Below, one piece after another: positions 35,952 to 44,472 of a DNA stretch of 64,000 bases. This stretch comes from Achromobacter insuavis (GTDB lineage: Bacteria > Pseudomonadota > Gammaproteobacteria > Burkholderiales > Burkholderiaceae_B). The position numbers and the translations under genes are program-made. The notes beneath the pieces are model-generated. The model was given only the letters and a program-made list of their open reading frames with translations. It had not been told where the DNA came from and did no database searches. Every line of letters starts with the position of its first letter. The stretch's first letter is position 1. The stretch is from positions 62,001 through 126,000 of the forward strand of contig NZ_CADIJR010000007.1 in the NCBI RefSeq assembly GCF_902859645.1, in the 5' to 3' direction.

Positions 35952-36533
35952 TCAGGGCCGGCGCAGGCCCGCGAGCAGCAGGTCCAGCGCCTGCAGCGCC
36001 TGCGCCAGCCGCGCCTGGCTGTCGTCCCCGGCGATCCAGAGGGCGCTGTCGGCCAGTCCGCCGTGCAGCATCCGCGCCAGCGCCTCGGGTTCGGCCTGGC
36101 CGATGGCGCCTTGCGCCATCAGGGCCTGCAGCAGCGCGCCCAGCGACGTGGTGCATTGTTCCTGCGCGGCGGCGCCGCCATGGCCCAGCACCGCGCGCGC
36201 ATCCTGCAGCACGATCCGGCGGATCTCGGGCTCGGCCGCCATCGCCAGATAGGCCCGGCAGCGTTCGCGCAGGGCGGTCCAGGCGTCGGGGGCGTCGCGC
36301 GAAATGGCCTGCAGCCGCGCCTCCATCTCGGCGTCGATCTGCGCCGCGACCGCCGCCAGCAAGCCCTGCTTGTCACCGAAATGGTGATACAACGCTCCTC
36401 GGGTCAGCCCGGCGGCGGCGGTCAGGTCGTCCATCGACGTGCCCGCATAGCCGGCGCGGCGGAACGACTCGCGTGCCGTCGACAGCAGTTTTCCGCGGGT
36501 TTCTTCGATCATCTCGGCGCGCGATCGCGACAT
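35952..36533 (-). CDS. TetR-family transcriptional repressor
   Basis: A 193-aa regulator with the N-terminal TetR helix-turn-helix (FRRAGYAGTSMDDLTAAAGLTRGALYHHFGDK, about residues 24-54) and a helical C-terminal ligand domain. GGAG six bases before the ATG at 36533 supports this start over the one six codons upstream. It is divergent from an MFS transporter gene, and the space between contains three CATACG-N3-CGTATG-type palindromes, its likely operators. Confidence 0.9.
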   Translation of the reverse strand: MSRSRAEMIEETRGKLLSTARESFRRAGYAGTSMDDLTAAAGLTRGALYHHFGDKQGLLAAVAAQIDAEMEARLQAISRDAPDAWTALRERCRAYLAMAAEPEIRRIVLQDARAVLGHGGAAAQEQCTTSLGALLQALMAQGAIGQAEPEALARMLHGGLADSALWIAGDDSQARLAQALQALDLLLAGLRRP

Positions 36534-36548
36534 GGCTGGCTCCAGTGG

Positions 36549-36615
36549 CATACGAGGCGTATGTTAATTGACATACGCTGGGTATGTGAATACCATCTTG
36601 CATACGCTTCGTATG
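36549..36615. promoter_or_regulatory. Three-palindrome TetR operator region with MFS promoter
   Basis: Palindromes CATACG-AGG-CGTATG (36549-36563), CATACG-CTG-GGTATG (36572-36586) and CATACG-CTT-CGTATG (36601-36615); the first and third are perfect, the second has one mismatch. A promoter TTGACA (36568-36573), 17 bp, TACCAT (36591-36596) for the transporter overlaps the middle palindrome. Repression of both divergent genes by the TetR protein follows as inference. Confidence 0.8.
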
Positions 36616-36668
36616 TCAATCTGTCCGGCGGCGCCCACCGCCGGCTGCAACATCCCCAGAGGTTCCGG

Positions 36669-37859
36669 GTGTCGAATCCCTATCGCGAATTGTTCCAGGC
36701 GCCCGGCGCCGCCGCCTTCGTCGCCGCCTGCGCCGTGGCGCGGCTGGCCCTGCCCATGATCGGCATCGGCATCATCACCATGCTGTCCCAGGTGCGCGGC
36801 GCCTACACCCTGGCCGGCGCGGTGGCGGCCACCTTCGCGCTGGCCACCGCCTTGCTGGCGCCGCGTATTTCGCGCCTGGTGGATCGCCATGGCCAGGGCC
36901 GCATCCTGCCGCTGGCGGCCGGCGCCTGCGTGGCCGGGCTGGCGGGCCTGGCCGCGTGCGTGCGCTTGCAGGCGCCCGACTGGACGCTGTTCGTGTTCGC
37001 GGCGCTGGCGGGCAGCCTGCCGAGCATGCCCGCCATGGCGCGGGCCCGCTGGACCGAGATCTACCGCGACCGGCCGCAATTGCGCACCGCCTATGCGCTG
37101 GAGTCGGTGTTCGACGAATTGAGCTTCATCATCGGCCCGCCGCTGGCGGTGGGGCTGTGCGTGATCCTGTTCCCCGAGGCCGGTCCGCTCGGCGCGGCGC
37201 TGCTGCTGGGCCTGGGCGTGACCGCCTTCGTGCTGCAACGGGCCACCGCGCCGGCGGTGCAGCCGCGCGAGGCGGGCCGCGAATCGTCGGTATTGGGCGT
37301 GCCCCTGATGCGCCAGCTGACCGCCATGATGGCCGCCATGGGCGTCATTGTCGGCACCATCGACGTCATGAGCGTGGCCTTCGCCCGCCAGCAGGGCCTG
37401 CCGGCCGGCGCCAGCGTGGTGCTGTCGGCCTATGCCCTGGGCTCGTGCGTCGCCGGCCTGGCGTTCGGCGTGCTGAAATTCCAGATGCCGCTGGCGCGCA
37501 TGTTGGCCATTGCGGCCAGCGTGACCGCCTTCACCACCTTGCCGCTGCTGTGGGTGGGCGACCTGCTGACGCTGTCGCTGGGCGTGCTGCTGGCCGGCCT
37601 GTCGTTCGCGCCGACCATGATCATCGCCATGGCGATGGTGGAGGGCAGCGTGCCGGGCCGCCGTCTCACCGAAGGCCTGACCTGGCTGGTGACGGGGCTG
37701 GGGGCCGGCGTCGCGGCGGGCGCCGCGCTGGCGGGCTGGATCGTCGACCGCCATGGCGTCGGCGCGGGCTTCTGGACCGCGGCGGGCGCGGGGGCGGTGG
37801 TGCTGCTGGTCGCGGTCTACGCGGCGCGCGGCGCCCGGCCCGCCACCGCGGCGGCCTGA
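36669..37859 (+). CDS. Major facilitator superfamily transporter
   Basis: A 396-aa inner-membrane protein with about 12 hydrophobic segments and a DRHGQGR motif between helices 2 and 3, the MFS signature position. The start is a GTG at 36669, six bases after AGAGG; upstream in-frame codons lie inside the operator region. Substrate cannot be told, but control by a TetR repressor suggests a drug or metabolite exporter. Confidence 0.85.
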   Translation: MSNPYRELFQAPGAAAFVAACAVARLALPMIGIGIITMLSQVRGAYTLAGAVAATFALATALLAPRISRLVDRHGQGRILPLAAGACVAGLAGLAACVRLQAPDWTLFVFAALAGSLPSMPAMARARWTEIYRDRPQLRTAYALESVFDELSFIIGPPLAVGLCVILFPEAGPLGAALLLGLGVTAFVLQRATAPAVQPREAGRESSVLGVPLMRQLTAMMAAMGVIVGTIDVMSVAFARQQGLPAGASVVLSAYALGSCVAGLAFGVLKFQMPLARMLAIAASVTAFTTLPLLWVGDLLTLSLGVLLAGLSFAPTMIIAMAMVEGSVPGRRLTEGLTWLVTGLGAGVAAGAALAGWIVDRHGVGAGFWTAAGAGAVVLLVAVYAARGARPATAAA

Positions 37860-37933
37860 GCGCGGCGGCCGCGGGCCCCTAGAATGCCGGTAACGCCGCG
37901 CCGCGGGGCGCGGCGTCCATAAGGAGCACGATC

Positions 37934-38332
37934 ATGTCCCGAACCGTCGTCAATCCCGACACCGTCTTCAACACCGTGCAGTACGGCTTCAGCCAGGCCG
38001 TCATCGTCACGGGCCAGCGCCGCATGTTGCTGTCCGGCCAGGTCGGCGTCGATGCGCAGGAGCGCACCGTCGGCCCCGGCCTGCGCGAGCAGACCGATGC
38101 CGCGCTGGACAACATCGGGCGGGTGCTGGCCGCGGCGGGGGGCACGCTGGCGCAGGTCATCATGCTGCGCATCTACATCTGTGAAACGGCGCGCGAGGAT
38201 CAGGAAGCGATCGCCCAGGCGCTGCGCGACCGCTTTCCGGTCGATCCGCCGCCGTCGTCCTGGATCATCGTCAGCGGCCTGTCGCTGCCCGAGTGGCTGG
38301 TCGAGATCGAGGCCGAGGCCATGCTGGACTGA
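37934..38332 (+). CDS. RidA/YjgF-family protein (first copy)
   Basis: A 132-aa protein of the RidA family, trimeric enamine/imine deaminases that hydrolyse 2-aminoacrylate and similar intermediates. The pattern YGFSQAVIV, LLSGQVGVD and VIMLRIYICETAR fits. The Arg in RIYI is at the position of the substrate-binding Arg. The C-terminal IEAEAMLD replaces the usual IEVEAVA. It is close to a D-serine-dehydratase-like gene and a second RidA gene. Confidence 0.88.
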   Translation: MSRTVVNPDTVFNTVQYGFSQAVIVTGQRRMLLSGQVGVDAQERTVGPGLREQTDAALDNIGRVLAAAGGTLAQVIMLRIYICETAREDQEAIAQALRDRFPVDPPPSSWIIVSGLSLPEWLVEIEAEAMLD

Positions 38333-38363
38333 TCCGGCGCCAGGCGCGCCGCCGGCGCTCGCC

Positions 38364-39281
38364 TCAGGCGGACGCCTTGTCGCGCCACGGCGGCGCCGCG
38401 AAGGCCTCGCGCAGGTGGGCCAGGAAGCCGGCGGTGCGCGCCGGCAGCTCCTGGCGCGACTTGACCAGCGCCACCACGTTGGCTTCGGGCAGCGTCCAGC
38501 CCGACAGCAGCGGCACCAGGGCGCGGGTTTTCACATGCTCGGCCACATCCCATTCCGATCGCGCCACGATGCCGTGGCCGGCCAGGGCCCAGGCCACGGC
38601 GGCGGCGCCGGCGTTGCTGGACAGCACCGGCGCGATGCGCACGCCCACCGCCGGCCCGCGCCCGCGCTTGAAGCGCCACAGGGTCACGTCTTCCTCGTTC
38701 TCGCGCAGGGCGATGCAATCGTGTTCGCGCAGGTCCTCGGGCTTGGCGGGCGCGCCATGCCGCGCCAGATAGGCGGGCGAGGCGCACAGGATGCGCCGGT
38801 TCGGCGCCAGCGGATAGGCCACCAGCGTGGAATCGCGCAGTTCGCCGATGTGGATCATCACATCCCAGTCGTCGCTGGCCAGGCGCGGCGGTCCATCGGA
38901 CAGGAGCAGGCTGGCGGTCACGTTCTCGCTTTCCTGGCGAAAATCGGCCACCAGCCCGGCGACGTAGCGCTGGCCGAAGCCCAGCGGCGCCACCACGCGC
39001 AGGTGGCCGGCCACCACGCCCCGCCGGCCTGCCAGCTCATCGGCCAGGTCATTCAATTCGCCGCAGATCTGGCCGGCCCGCAGCGCCAGCAGCCGGCCTT
39101 CGTCGGTCAGCGCGGTGCCGCGTCCCGAGCGGTTGACCAGCCGCACGCCCAGGCGCTTTTCCAGCGCGTGCAGGCGCTGCGTCACGGCCGGCGGCGTCAC
39201 GTCCAGCGCGCGCGCCGCCTGCGCCAGCGAGCTGGTGGCCGCCAGGCTCAGGAAAAACCGCAGGTCGTCCGTCGTAATCAT
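38364..39281 (-). CDS. LysR-family transcriptional regulator
   Basis: A 305-aa regulator: N-terminal winged helix-turn-helix (SLAQAARALDVTPPAVTQRLHALEKRLG, about 17-44) and a periplasmic-binding-like effector domain. It is divergent from the PLP enzyme gene at 39425, and a CTTAAT-N5-ATTAAG dyad lies between them, so it probably controls that gene and the following RidA gene. Confidence 0.92.
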   Translation of the reverse strand: MITTDDLRFFLSLAATSSLAQAARALDVTPPAVTQRLHALEKRLGVRLVNRSGRGTALTDEGRLLALRAGQICGELNDLADELAGRRGVVAGHLRVVAPLGFGQRYVAGLVADFRQESENVTASLLLSDGPPRLASDDWDVMIHIGELRDSTLVAYPLAPNRRILCASPAYLARHGAPAKPEDLREHDCIALRENEEDVTLWRFKRGRGPAVGVRIAPVLSSNAGAAAVAWALAGHGIVARSEWDVAEHVKTRALVPLLSGWTLPEANVVALVKSRQELPARTAGFLAHLREAFAAPPWRDKASA

Positions 39282-39291
39282 TCAGAAACGC

Positions 39292-39308
39292 CTTAATGAT
39301 TGATTAAG
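39292..39308. promoter_or_regulatory. LysR-type operator dyad
   Basis: CTTAAT-GATTG-ATTAAG is a perfect 6-5-6 dyad containing a T-N11-A core, 11 bp upstream of the LysR start and about 120 bp upstream of the divergent enzyme gene. Confidence 0.6.
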
Positions 39309-39424
39309 TCCTTATTAAACACGCAAGCCGCGTGGCGCGCCATACTGCGGGCATGCGGTCGCGTCCCGGGCGGCGCCCGCGTCAATTCTCTTTCATCCGC
39401 CCCTCCCGTTTCGCCGATACCGCC

Positions 39425-40573
39425 ATGACCACAGCCTCCGCCACCCTCGATACGCTGGAAACGCCCTGCCTGCTGCTGGACGAAACTCGCATGACGCGCA
39501 ATATCGAGCGCCTGAACGGCCTGATGGCCGGCCATGGCGTGCAATTGCGTCCGCATCTGAAGACGCCCAAGTCGATCGAGGTGGCGCGCCGCGTCATGAC
39601 GCGTCCCGAGGGCCCGGCGGCCGTGTCGACGCTGCAGGAAGCCGAGCAATTCGCCGCCGCCGGCGTGACCGACCTGCTGTACGCGGTGGGCGTGGCGCCG
39701 GCCAAGCTCGGCCGCGTGCTCGCACTGCGCCGCCAGGGCGTCGACCTGACCGTGGTGGTCGACAGCATCGATGCCGCCGAGGCGGTGGCCGCGCGCGCCC
39801 GGGAAGAGGGCGCCGCCATCCCCGCGCTGATCGAGATCGATTGCGACGGCCACCGCGCCGGCGTGCAGCCGGGCCACACCGACCAGTTGCTGGCGATCGC
39901 GCGGACGCTGCATGCGGCGGACTGCCTGCGCGGCGTCATGACCCACGCCGGCGAGTCCTATGGCTGCCGCAGCGTGCAGGCGATCGCCGACATGGCGGAA
40001 CAGGAACGCGCGGCCGCCGTCGGCTGCGCCGAGGCCATCCGCGCGGCGGGACTGCCGTGTCCGGTGGTCAGCGTGGGCTCGACGCCCACCGCGCATTTCG
40101 CCCGCAACCTCGAAGGCGTGACCGAAGTGCGCGCCGGCGTGTATGTGTTCTTCGATCTGGTCATGGCCGGGCTCGGCGTCTGCGAGGTGGACGACATCGC
40201 CGCCACCGTGCTGACCACGGTGATCGGCCACCAGCCCGACAAGGGCTGGATCCTGGTGGACGCGGGCTGGATGGCCATGTCGCGCGACCGCGGCACCGCC
40301 AGGCAGCCGGTGGACCAGTTGTACGGGCTGGTGTGCGATGCCGACGGCAAGGTCTACCCCGACCTGCTGCTGGCCGAAACCAACCAGGAGCAGGGCATCA
40401 TCAAGCTGCGCGCCGGCAGCGGCGCCGCCTTGCCGGAACTGCCGCTGGGCGCCAAACTGCGCATCGTGCCAAACCATGCCTGCGCCACCTGCGCCCAGCA
40501 CGACGCCTATGCGGTCGTGCGCGACGGCGACCGCCGTGTCGTGGCGCAATGGCAGCGCTTTCGCGGCTGGTAA
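39425..40573 (+). CDS. D-serine dehydratase / D-threonine aldolase-like PLP enzyme (DSD1 type)
   Basis: A 382-aa fold-type III PLP enzyme. The N-terminal alanine-racemase-like barrel carries the PLP lysine (LRPHLKTPKS, Lys46). The C-terminal domain holds the metal-binding HACATC motif (about residue 350) typical of eukaryotic-type D-serine dehydratases and related D-threonine aldolases. Dehydratase and aldolase forms cannot be told apart here. A RidA gene starts 28 bp downstream; dehydration of serine gives 2-aminoacrylate, the classic RidA substrate, which favours a dehydratase reading. Confidence 0.85.
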   Translation: MTTASATLDTLETPCLLLDETRMTRNIERLNGLMAGHGVQLRPHLKTPKSIEVARRVMTRPEGPAAVSTLQEAEQFAAAGVTDLLYAVGVAPAKLGRVLALRRQGVDLTVVVDSIDAAEAVAARAREEGAAIPALIEIDCDGHRAGVQPGHTDQLLAIARTLHAADCLRGVMTHAGESYGCRSVQAIADMAEQERAAAVGCAEAIRAAGLPCPVVSVGSTPTAHFARNLEGVTEVRAGVYVFFDLVMAGLGVCEVDDIAATVLTTVIGHQPDKGWILVDAGWMAMSRDRGTARQPVDQLYGLVCDADGKVYPDLLLAETNQEQGIIKLRAGSGAALPELPLGAKLRIVPNHACATCAQHDAYAVVRDGDRRVVAQWQRFRGW

Positions 40574-40601
40574 GCCCGGCCGCTCCGCCAAAGGAATCGA
40601 G

Positions 40602-40997
40602 ATGGACCTGATCCACACCCCCCATGCCACGCCGCCGGCCGGCCACTATTCGCAGGCCGTGCGCGCCAATGGCTTCGTGTTCGTTTCCGGACAATTGGGA
40701 TTCCTGCCCGCCGCCAAGCCGGGCGAACGGCCGCAGCTGGCGCAGGGCGTCGCCGCGCAGACCGAGGCCGCGCTGCGCAGCCTGGCCGCCATCCTGCAGG
40801 CCGCCGGCGCGTCGATGGCGTCGGTGGTCAATGTCACCGTCTACATTCCCGACGTCGGCCTCTGGAACGACGTGAACAGCGTCTACGAGCGCAGCTTCGG
40901 CGACCACAAGCCGGCCCGCGCGATCGTGCCCACGCGCGAATTGCACTATGGGGCGCTGGTGGAAATCAGCGCCGTCGCCGTCGTTCCCCAGGGTTGA
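40602..40997 (+). CDS. RidA/YjgF-family protein (second copy)
   Basis: A 131-aa RidA-family deaminase with the patterns GHYSQAVRANGFVFVSGQLG, VNVTVYIPDV and PARAIVPTRELHYGALVEIS, closer to canonical RidA than the first copy. The usual substrate Arg position reads VTVYI (Thr before Val), so the key Arg may be missing or shifted. It lies 28 bp after the PLP enzyme gene and is very probably cotranscribed. Confidence 0.88.
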   Translation: MDLIHTPHATPPAGHYSQAVRANGFVFVSGQLGFLPAAKPGERPQLAQGVAAQTEAALRSLAAILQAAGASMASVVNVTVYIPDVGLWNDVNSVYERSFGDHKPARAIVPTRELHYGALVEISAVAVVPQG

Positions 40998-41110
40998 ACA
41001 AGGCGCCGGCGACGGTCTGGTCCGGATGCCGGTATCCAGCCTCGGGGACGGATGGGGCGCCTGCCCACCTATAATGCGGGCGCCGCAACATCCCAGGGGA
41101 GTCCGTCCGC

Positions 41111-41383
41111 ATGCAGTACGAATACCTGTTCTGGTCCATGGCCGCCATGGTGGCGCTGGCATTGGTGGGCGGGTCGCTCTGCGGCCGCCTGCGTTCACCC
41201 GGCCGGGTGCTGGCGGGCGTGGCCGCGCTGGCCCTCGCGGTCTGCGCCAGCGTGGTGGCGCTGTCGCGATCGGCCGGTTTCGGCGATCAGGCGGCGATGC
41301 TGGCGATCGCCGCGTTCATGTTCAGCCTGGTGATCGGCGCCGCCGCCGCGTTGCTGACGCGGCGTATCCTGCGGCGCCGTTGA
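41111..41383 (+). CDS. Small three-helix membrane protein
   Basis: A 90-aa protein with three hydrophobic segments (about 7-25, 34-52 and 60-80) and a basic C-terminus (RRILRRR). GGGGAG precedes the ATG. No family recognised. Its stop is 4 bp from the convergent stop of the next gene. Confidence 0.6.
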   Translation: MQYEYLFWSMAAMVALALVGGSLCGRLRSPGRVLAGVAALALAVCASVVALSRSAGFGDQAAMLAIAAFMFSLVIGAAAALLTRRILRRR

Positions 41384-41387
41384 ACGC

Positions 41388-41687
41388 TCATTCCTCGTCG
41401 TCGAAGTCCTCGTCCTCATCGTCTTCCTCGTCCTGTTCCAGGGCGTCGTAGCCCTTCCAGGTGATGCGCCAGCGCGTGTCGCCCGCGGTCGCCGCGGTTT
41501 CGCTGATCTGCTTGACCAGGCCGGCGTCGGCCAGCAGGTCCAGGTGGTGCGCAATCAGTTGCAGACCTTGTTCCTGCGCGTGGGGCGCCAGGGCGGCCTC
41601 CTTGATGTCATGGGTGCTCAGGTTGGGGCCCGCCGCGTCGCGCAGGGCTCCCAGGATCGTGACGACCAGATCGAAATCGCGTTGCAT
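41388..41687 (-). CDS. DUF2513-like protein with acidic tail
   Basis: A 99-aa protein beginning MQRDFDLVVTILGAL, the pattern of DUF2513 proteins, which look like small winged-helix domains (HHLDLLADAGLVKQI) and are often found near mobile elements. The last 14 residues are almost all Asp and Glu. The ATG at 41687 is the family start; the frame is open 13 codons upstream. Function unknown. Confidence 0.65.
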   Translation of the reverse strand: MQRDFDLVVTILGALRDAAGPNLSTHDIKEAALAPHAQEQGLQLIAHHLDLLADAGLVKQISETAATAGDTRWRITWKGYDALEQDEEDDEDEDFDDEE

Positions 41688-41809
41688 GATGTCCGCCGTA
41701 GGGGGTTGGAGTGGAACAGCCCACAATAGCAGAGTTCCGTGGCGGCGACGCGACAGCCGCCCGGGTCGGGTTACAGTGCGAGATTACCGATCACAGATAG
41801 GCTGTATCA

Positions 41810-42208
41810 ATGAAGAAACCCGCCGAGCGCGATTGCCTCGCCCTGGTCCCTGGCTACACCGGCCAGGCCGCCAAGCTGTTCCTGACGCGCACCGAGGAAG
41901 GCGCCATCGTTGGCGTCACCGTGTTCGACCTGCTGGGGCACATCAAGCAAGAGGGCGATGCCCAGGCCGCCGCCGACTGGGTGGCCAGCTGGCTCGCGCA
42001 AGAGGCCGACAACCGCAAGGCGCGCCGCACGCAACTGCTGGCCCAGATGTTCCTGTGCAAGCTGGTCGGCGACGAGAAGACCGTGTTCCTGGACGCCCAG
42101 AAGCCGCTGCTGGCCGCGCTCGCCGCGGCCGGGGTGCGCAGCCGTAGCGTGGCCGCCACGTCCGGCGCCGCCCGCCGCTCGCTGGGGCCGGCTGTCAGGA
42201 AGCCTTAG
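41810..42208 (+). CDS. Hypothetical protein, 132 aa
   Basis: A soluble 132-aa protein with a helical middle (QAAADWVASWLAQEADNRKARR) and a basic, Ala/Ser-rich tail. Two cysteines. No family recognised. It is upstream of, and in line with, the 106-aa gene 90 bp away. Confidence 0.5.
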   Translation: MKKPAERDCLALVPGYTGQAAKLFLTRTEEGAIVGVTVFDLLGHIKQEGDAQAAADWVASWLAQEADNRKARRTQLLAQMFLCKLVGDEKTVFLDAQKPLLAALAAAGVRSRSVAATSGAARRSLGPAVRKP

Positions 42209-42298
42209 CATAAGGCTGTTATAGTCGCGCCTGGGCGTACACGCATCCGTGCGGGCGCGCCCAGGCGGGCCTGGCCCGCAAGTCAAGGAAGAGTGATC

Positions 42299-42619
42299 AT
42301 GGAAATACTGAGTCGGCATGTTGCCGACGTGGCGGGCGGCGTTGAGCTGCACACAACGCTGGATGGCGAGAGCATCAGCGTCTATGTCGTGACCGATGTG
42401 GACGATCTCAACGCGATCGCCGACATCGTGCCCCCCGAGAAAGTCGAAGCCGGCGCGGACATACACGCCGCCAGTGTCGACAATGTTGATAATGCGCAAG
42501 AACAAATCGACCAAGTCCTGGAAAATATGAATCCCGGCGACGTGGCGGTTTTCCTTTGCTCGGGCCCCGATGCTTTCGGCGCGGCGCTCGATCTGTTGGG
42601 TTTACCTATCGACGAGTAA
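42299..42619 (+). CDS. Acidic hypothetical protein, 106 aa
   Basis: A 106-aa strongly acidic protein (VTDVDDLNAIADIV, DNVDNAQEQIDQVLENM) with one Cys (LCSGPDAFG). AAGGAAGAG, five bases before the ATG at 42299, gives a clear start. No family recognised. It precedes the long leader of the first cold-shock gene. Confidence 0.6.
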   Translation: MEILSRHVADVAGGVELHTTLDGESISVYVVTDVDDLNAIADIVPPEKVEAGADIHAASVDNVDNAQEQIDQVLENMNPGDVAVFLCSGPDAFGAALDLLGLPIDE

Positions 42620-42989
42620 GCCTGACGGCAAACCAAAGTGCCCGTCCAAACGGCGTATGCATCCAATACGCTCTTTGGCGGCATTTAAATAAGCCTTGAT
42701 TGTTTTTTTATGATGCGTGGGTGTTTACACCTATGCAGGACTTCTTTTTCCCTATGAAAACGTGCAAATTCTGTTCGCAGTTTCTCTTTGTTGCATTATT
42801 GGCACGTATTTTTTAGGATTATGTTGACTTGTGAGGGGAACATAACGATAGTGTCGGCACACGATCACAAGCGTTGCGATTTTCGTTCAGTGCCGTGCCT
42901 TTTCCGGCTCAGCGTTATTGTTCTACTGTCCCCTCCTTGATTGATTCGTGACCTCCGGGCATTTGCCCATTATCTCTAGGAAATACAGT
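42620..42989 (+). other. Long AT-rich leader region of the first cold-shock gene
   Basis: About 370 bp without a gene, and clearly more AT-rich than its surroundings (for example near 42685-42715 and 42770-42820). Cold-shock genes usually have long structured 5' leaders that control translation with temperature, and this region is the right place and length. I could not fix a promoter or fold it reliably. Confidence 0.5.
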
Positions 42990-43193
42990 ATGGAAACCGG
43001 CGTCGTTAAGTGGTTCAATTCGGAAAAAGGCTATGGCTTCATCACCCCGGAAGCGGGTGGTAAGGACCTGTTCGCTCACTTCTCCGAAATTCAGGGCTCG
43101 GGCTTCAAGTCTCTGGAAGAGAACCAGCGCGTCAGCTTTGTGACGGCCAATGGCCCCAAGGGCCCGCAAGCCACGAAGATCCAGGTCCTGTAA
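42990..43193 (+). CDS. Cold-shock protein (CspA family), copy 1
   Basis: A 67-aa OB-fold nucleic-acid-binding protein with RNP1 (KGYGFI) and RNP2 (DLFAHF) motifs; an RNA chaperone at low temperature or in stationary phase. CTAGGAAA precedes the ATG. It has a strong terminator directly after it and a 370-bp leader before it. Confidence 0.95.
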   Translation: METGVVKWFNSEKGYGFITPEAGGKDLFAHFSEIQGSGFKSLEENQRVSFVTANGPKGPQATKIQVL

Positions 43194-43209
43194 GGTTCTG
43201 GCTTTTCGG

Positions 43210-43233
43210 AAAAGCCCCTTCGGGGGCTTTTTT
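43210..43233 (+). terminator. Rho-independent terminator after cold-shock gene 1
   Basis: AAAAGCCCC / GGGGCTTTT stem with a TTCG tetraloop and a T tract. Confidence 0.93.
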
Positions 43234-43317
43234 GCATTTGGGCTCCGCGCGGTATCCTTGCCCCTGTCTCCCGCCGCACAGCCTGGCCGGACCCGCCATC
43301 GACAGAGGACGATCTCC

Positions 43318-43881
43318 ATGACCCACCCTGGCCAAGCCCCCGCATCCCTGACGCCGCAGGACGTCGTCGCGTTCTGGCGCGACGCCGGGCCGCAGCAATG
43401 GTTCACCAAGGACGCGGCCTTCGACGAGCGCTTCCGCCAGCATTGCGGCGCCGCCCACATGGCCGCCGCCGCGCGCCAGCTGGATGCCTGGCTGGATGAG
43501 CCGGACGGCGCGCTGGCCCTGATGATCCTGCTGGACCAGTACCCCCGCAACGCCTACCGCGGCACGGCTCACATGTTCGCCACCGACCCGCTGGCGCTGC
43601 TGTTCGCCGAGCGCGCCATCGCTGCCGGCCATGACCTCGCCGTCGATCCGGCGCTGCGCCAGTTCTTCTACATGCCCTTCGAGCACGCCGAGACCGTGGC
43701 CGCGCAGAACCGGGCGGTCGCGTTGATGGAGCCGCTGGGCGCCGACGCGGTGCGCTGGGCCGTCCTGCACCGCGACATCATCAAGCGCTTCGGCCGCTTT
43801 CCCCATCGCAACGCCGCGCTGGGCCGGCAGACCACGCAGCCCGAGCAGGAGTTCCTGGAGGCCGGCGGCTTCTCCGGCTGA
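43318..43881 (+). CDS. DUF924 family protein
   Basis: A 187-aa soluble helical protein with the DUF924 pattern: VVAFWRDAGPQQWFTKDAAFDERF, LILLDQ-type ALMILLDQYPRNAYRG, FFYMPFEHAE and HRDIIKRFGRFPHRN. The fold is TPR-like and the biochemical role is not established. It is placed between the two cold-shock genes, after a terminator, so it has its own promoter. Confidence 0.85.
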   Translation: MTHPGQAPASLTPQDVVAFWRDAGPQQWFTKDAAFDERFRQHCGAAHMAAAARQLDAWLDEPDGALALMILLDQYPRNAYRGTAHMFATDPLALLFAERAIAAGHDLAVDPALRQFFYMPFEHAETVAAQNRAVALMEPLGADAVRWAVLHRDIIKRFGRFPHRNAALGRQTTQPEQEFLEAGGFSG

Positions 43882-44169
43882 CACGCGGCGGCGCGGCGGA
43901 CGACACGAGCGTATCCGCTTGTATCGACGCATGGCGAGTTGAAAGACCGCGGCGCCACGGCCGCGCGCCCGGCGCGGCGTGGGTGGCGCGATCACCGCAT
44001 ATTTGACGTTTTTCCGGGTTCGCCAATACACTGGGTTCAGCGAGATTTTCAAGAGACGCGGTCTGCGTTTAACTTGTCGCGGTCAGTGGTGCTGCGGTTG
44101 CTTTCCTCTCCCATCCTTGATCATCTGGCGCCCCGCGAGCAATCGCTTCTTTAGGTTCGAGGAAATTCC

Positions 44170-44376
44170 ATGGCAACCGGCATCGTCAAGTGGTTCAACG
44201 CCGAAAAAGGGTATGGCTTCATCATGCCCGACGACGGCAGCAAGGATCTGTTCGCCCACTACTCGGAAATCCGCAGCGAAGGCTACAAGTCGCTGCAGGA
44301 AAACCAGCGCGTCACGTTCGAGGTCGGTACCGGCCCCAAGGGTCCCAGCGCCAAGAACATCAAGGTGGCGGCCTGA
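44170..44376 (+). CDS. Cold-shock protein (CspA family), copy 2
   Basis: A 68-aa cold-shock protein with KGYGFI and DLFAHY motifs, closely similar to copy 1 over its whole length. GAGGAAA precedes the ATG. The 288 bp upstream, partly AT-rich, probably contain its leader. A terminator follows at 44418. Confidence 0.95.
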   Translation: MATGIVKWFNAEKGYGFIMPDDGSKDLFAHYSEIRSEGYKSLQENQRVTFEVGTGPKGPSAKNIKVAA

Positions 44377-44417
44377 GTACAGGTCCGCGGCGGGCCGTCT
44401 CCGGCCGGCCGTAATAG

Positions 44418-44452
44418 AAAGCCCCGACACGCCAGTGCCGGGGCTTTTCTTT
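44418..44452 (+). terminator. Rho-independent terminator after cold-shock gene 2
   Basis: AAAGCCCC / GGGGCTTT outer stem with an inner CAC/GTG pairing, followed by TTTTCTTTT. It could also serve the convergent gene. Confidence 0.88.
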
Positions 44453-44472
44453 TCCCGCGCGGCGTGGGGCGT

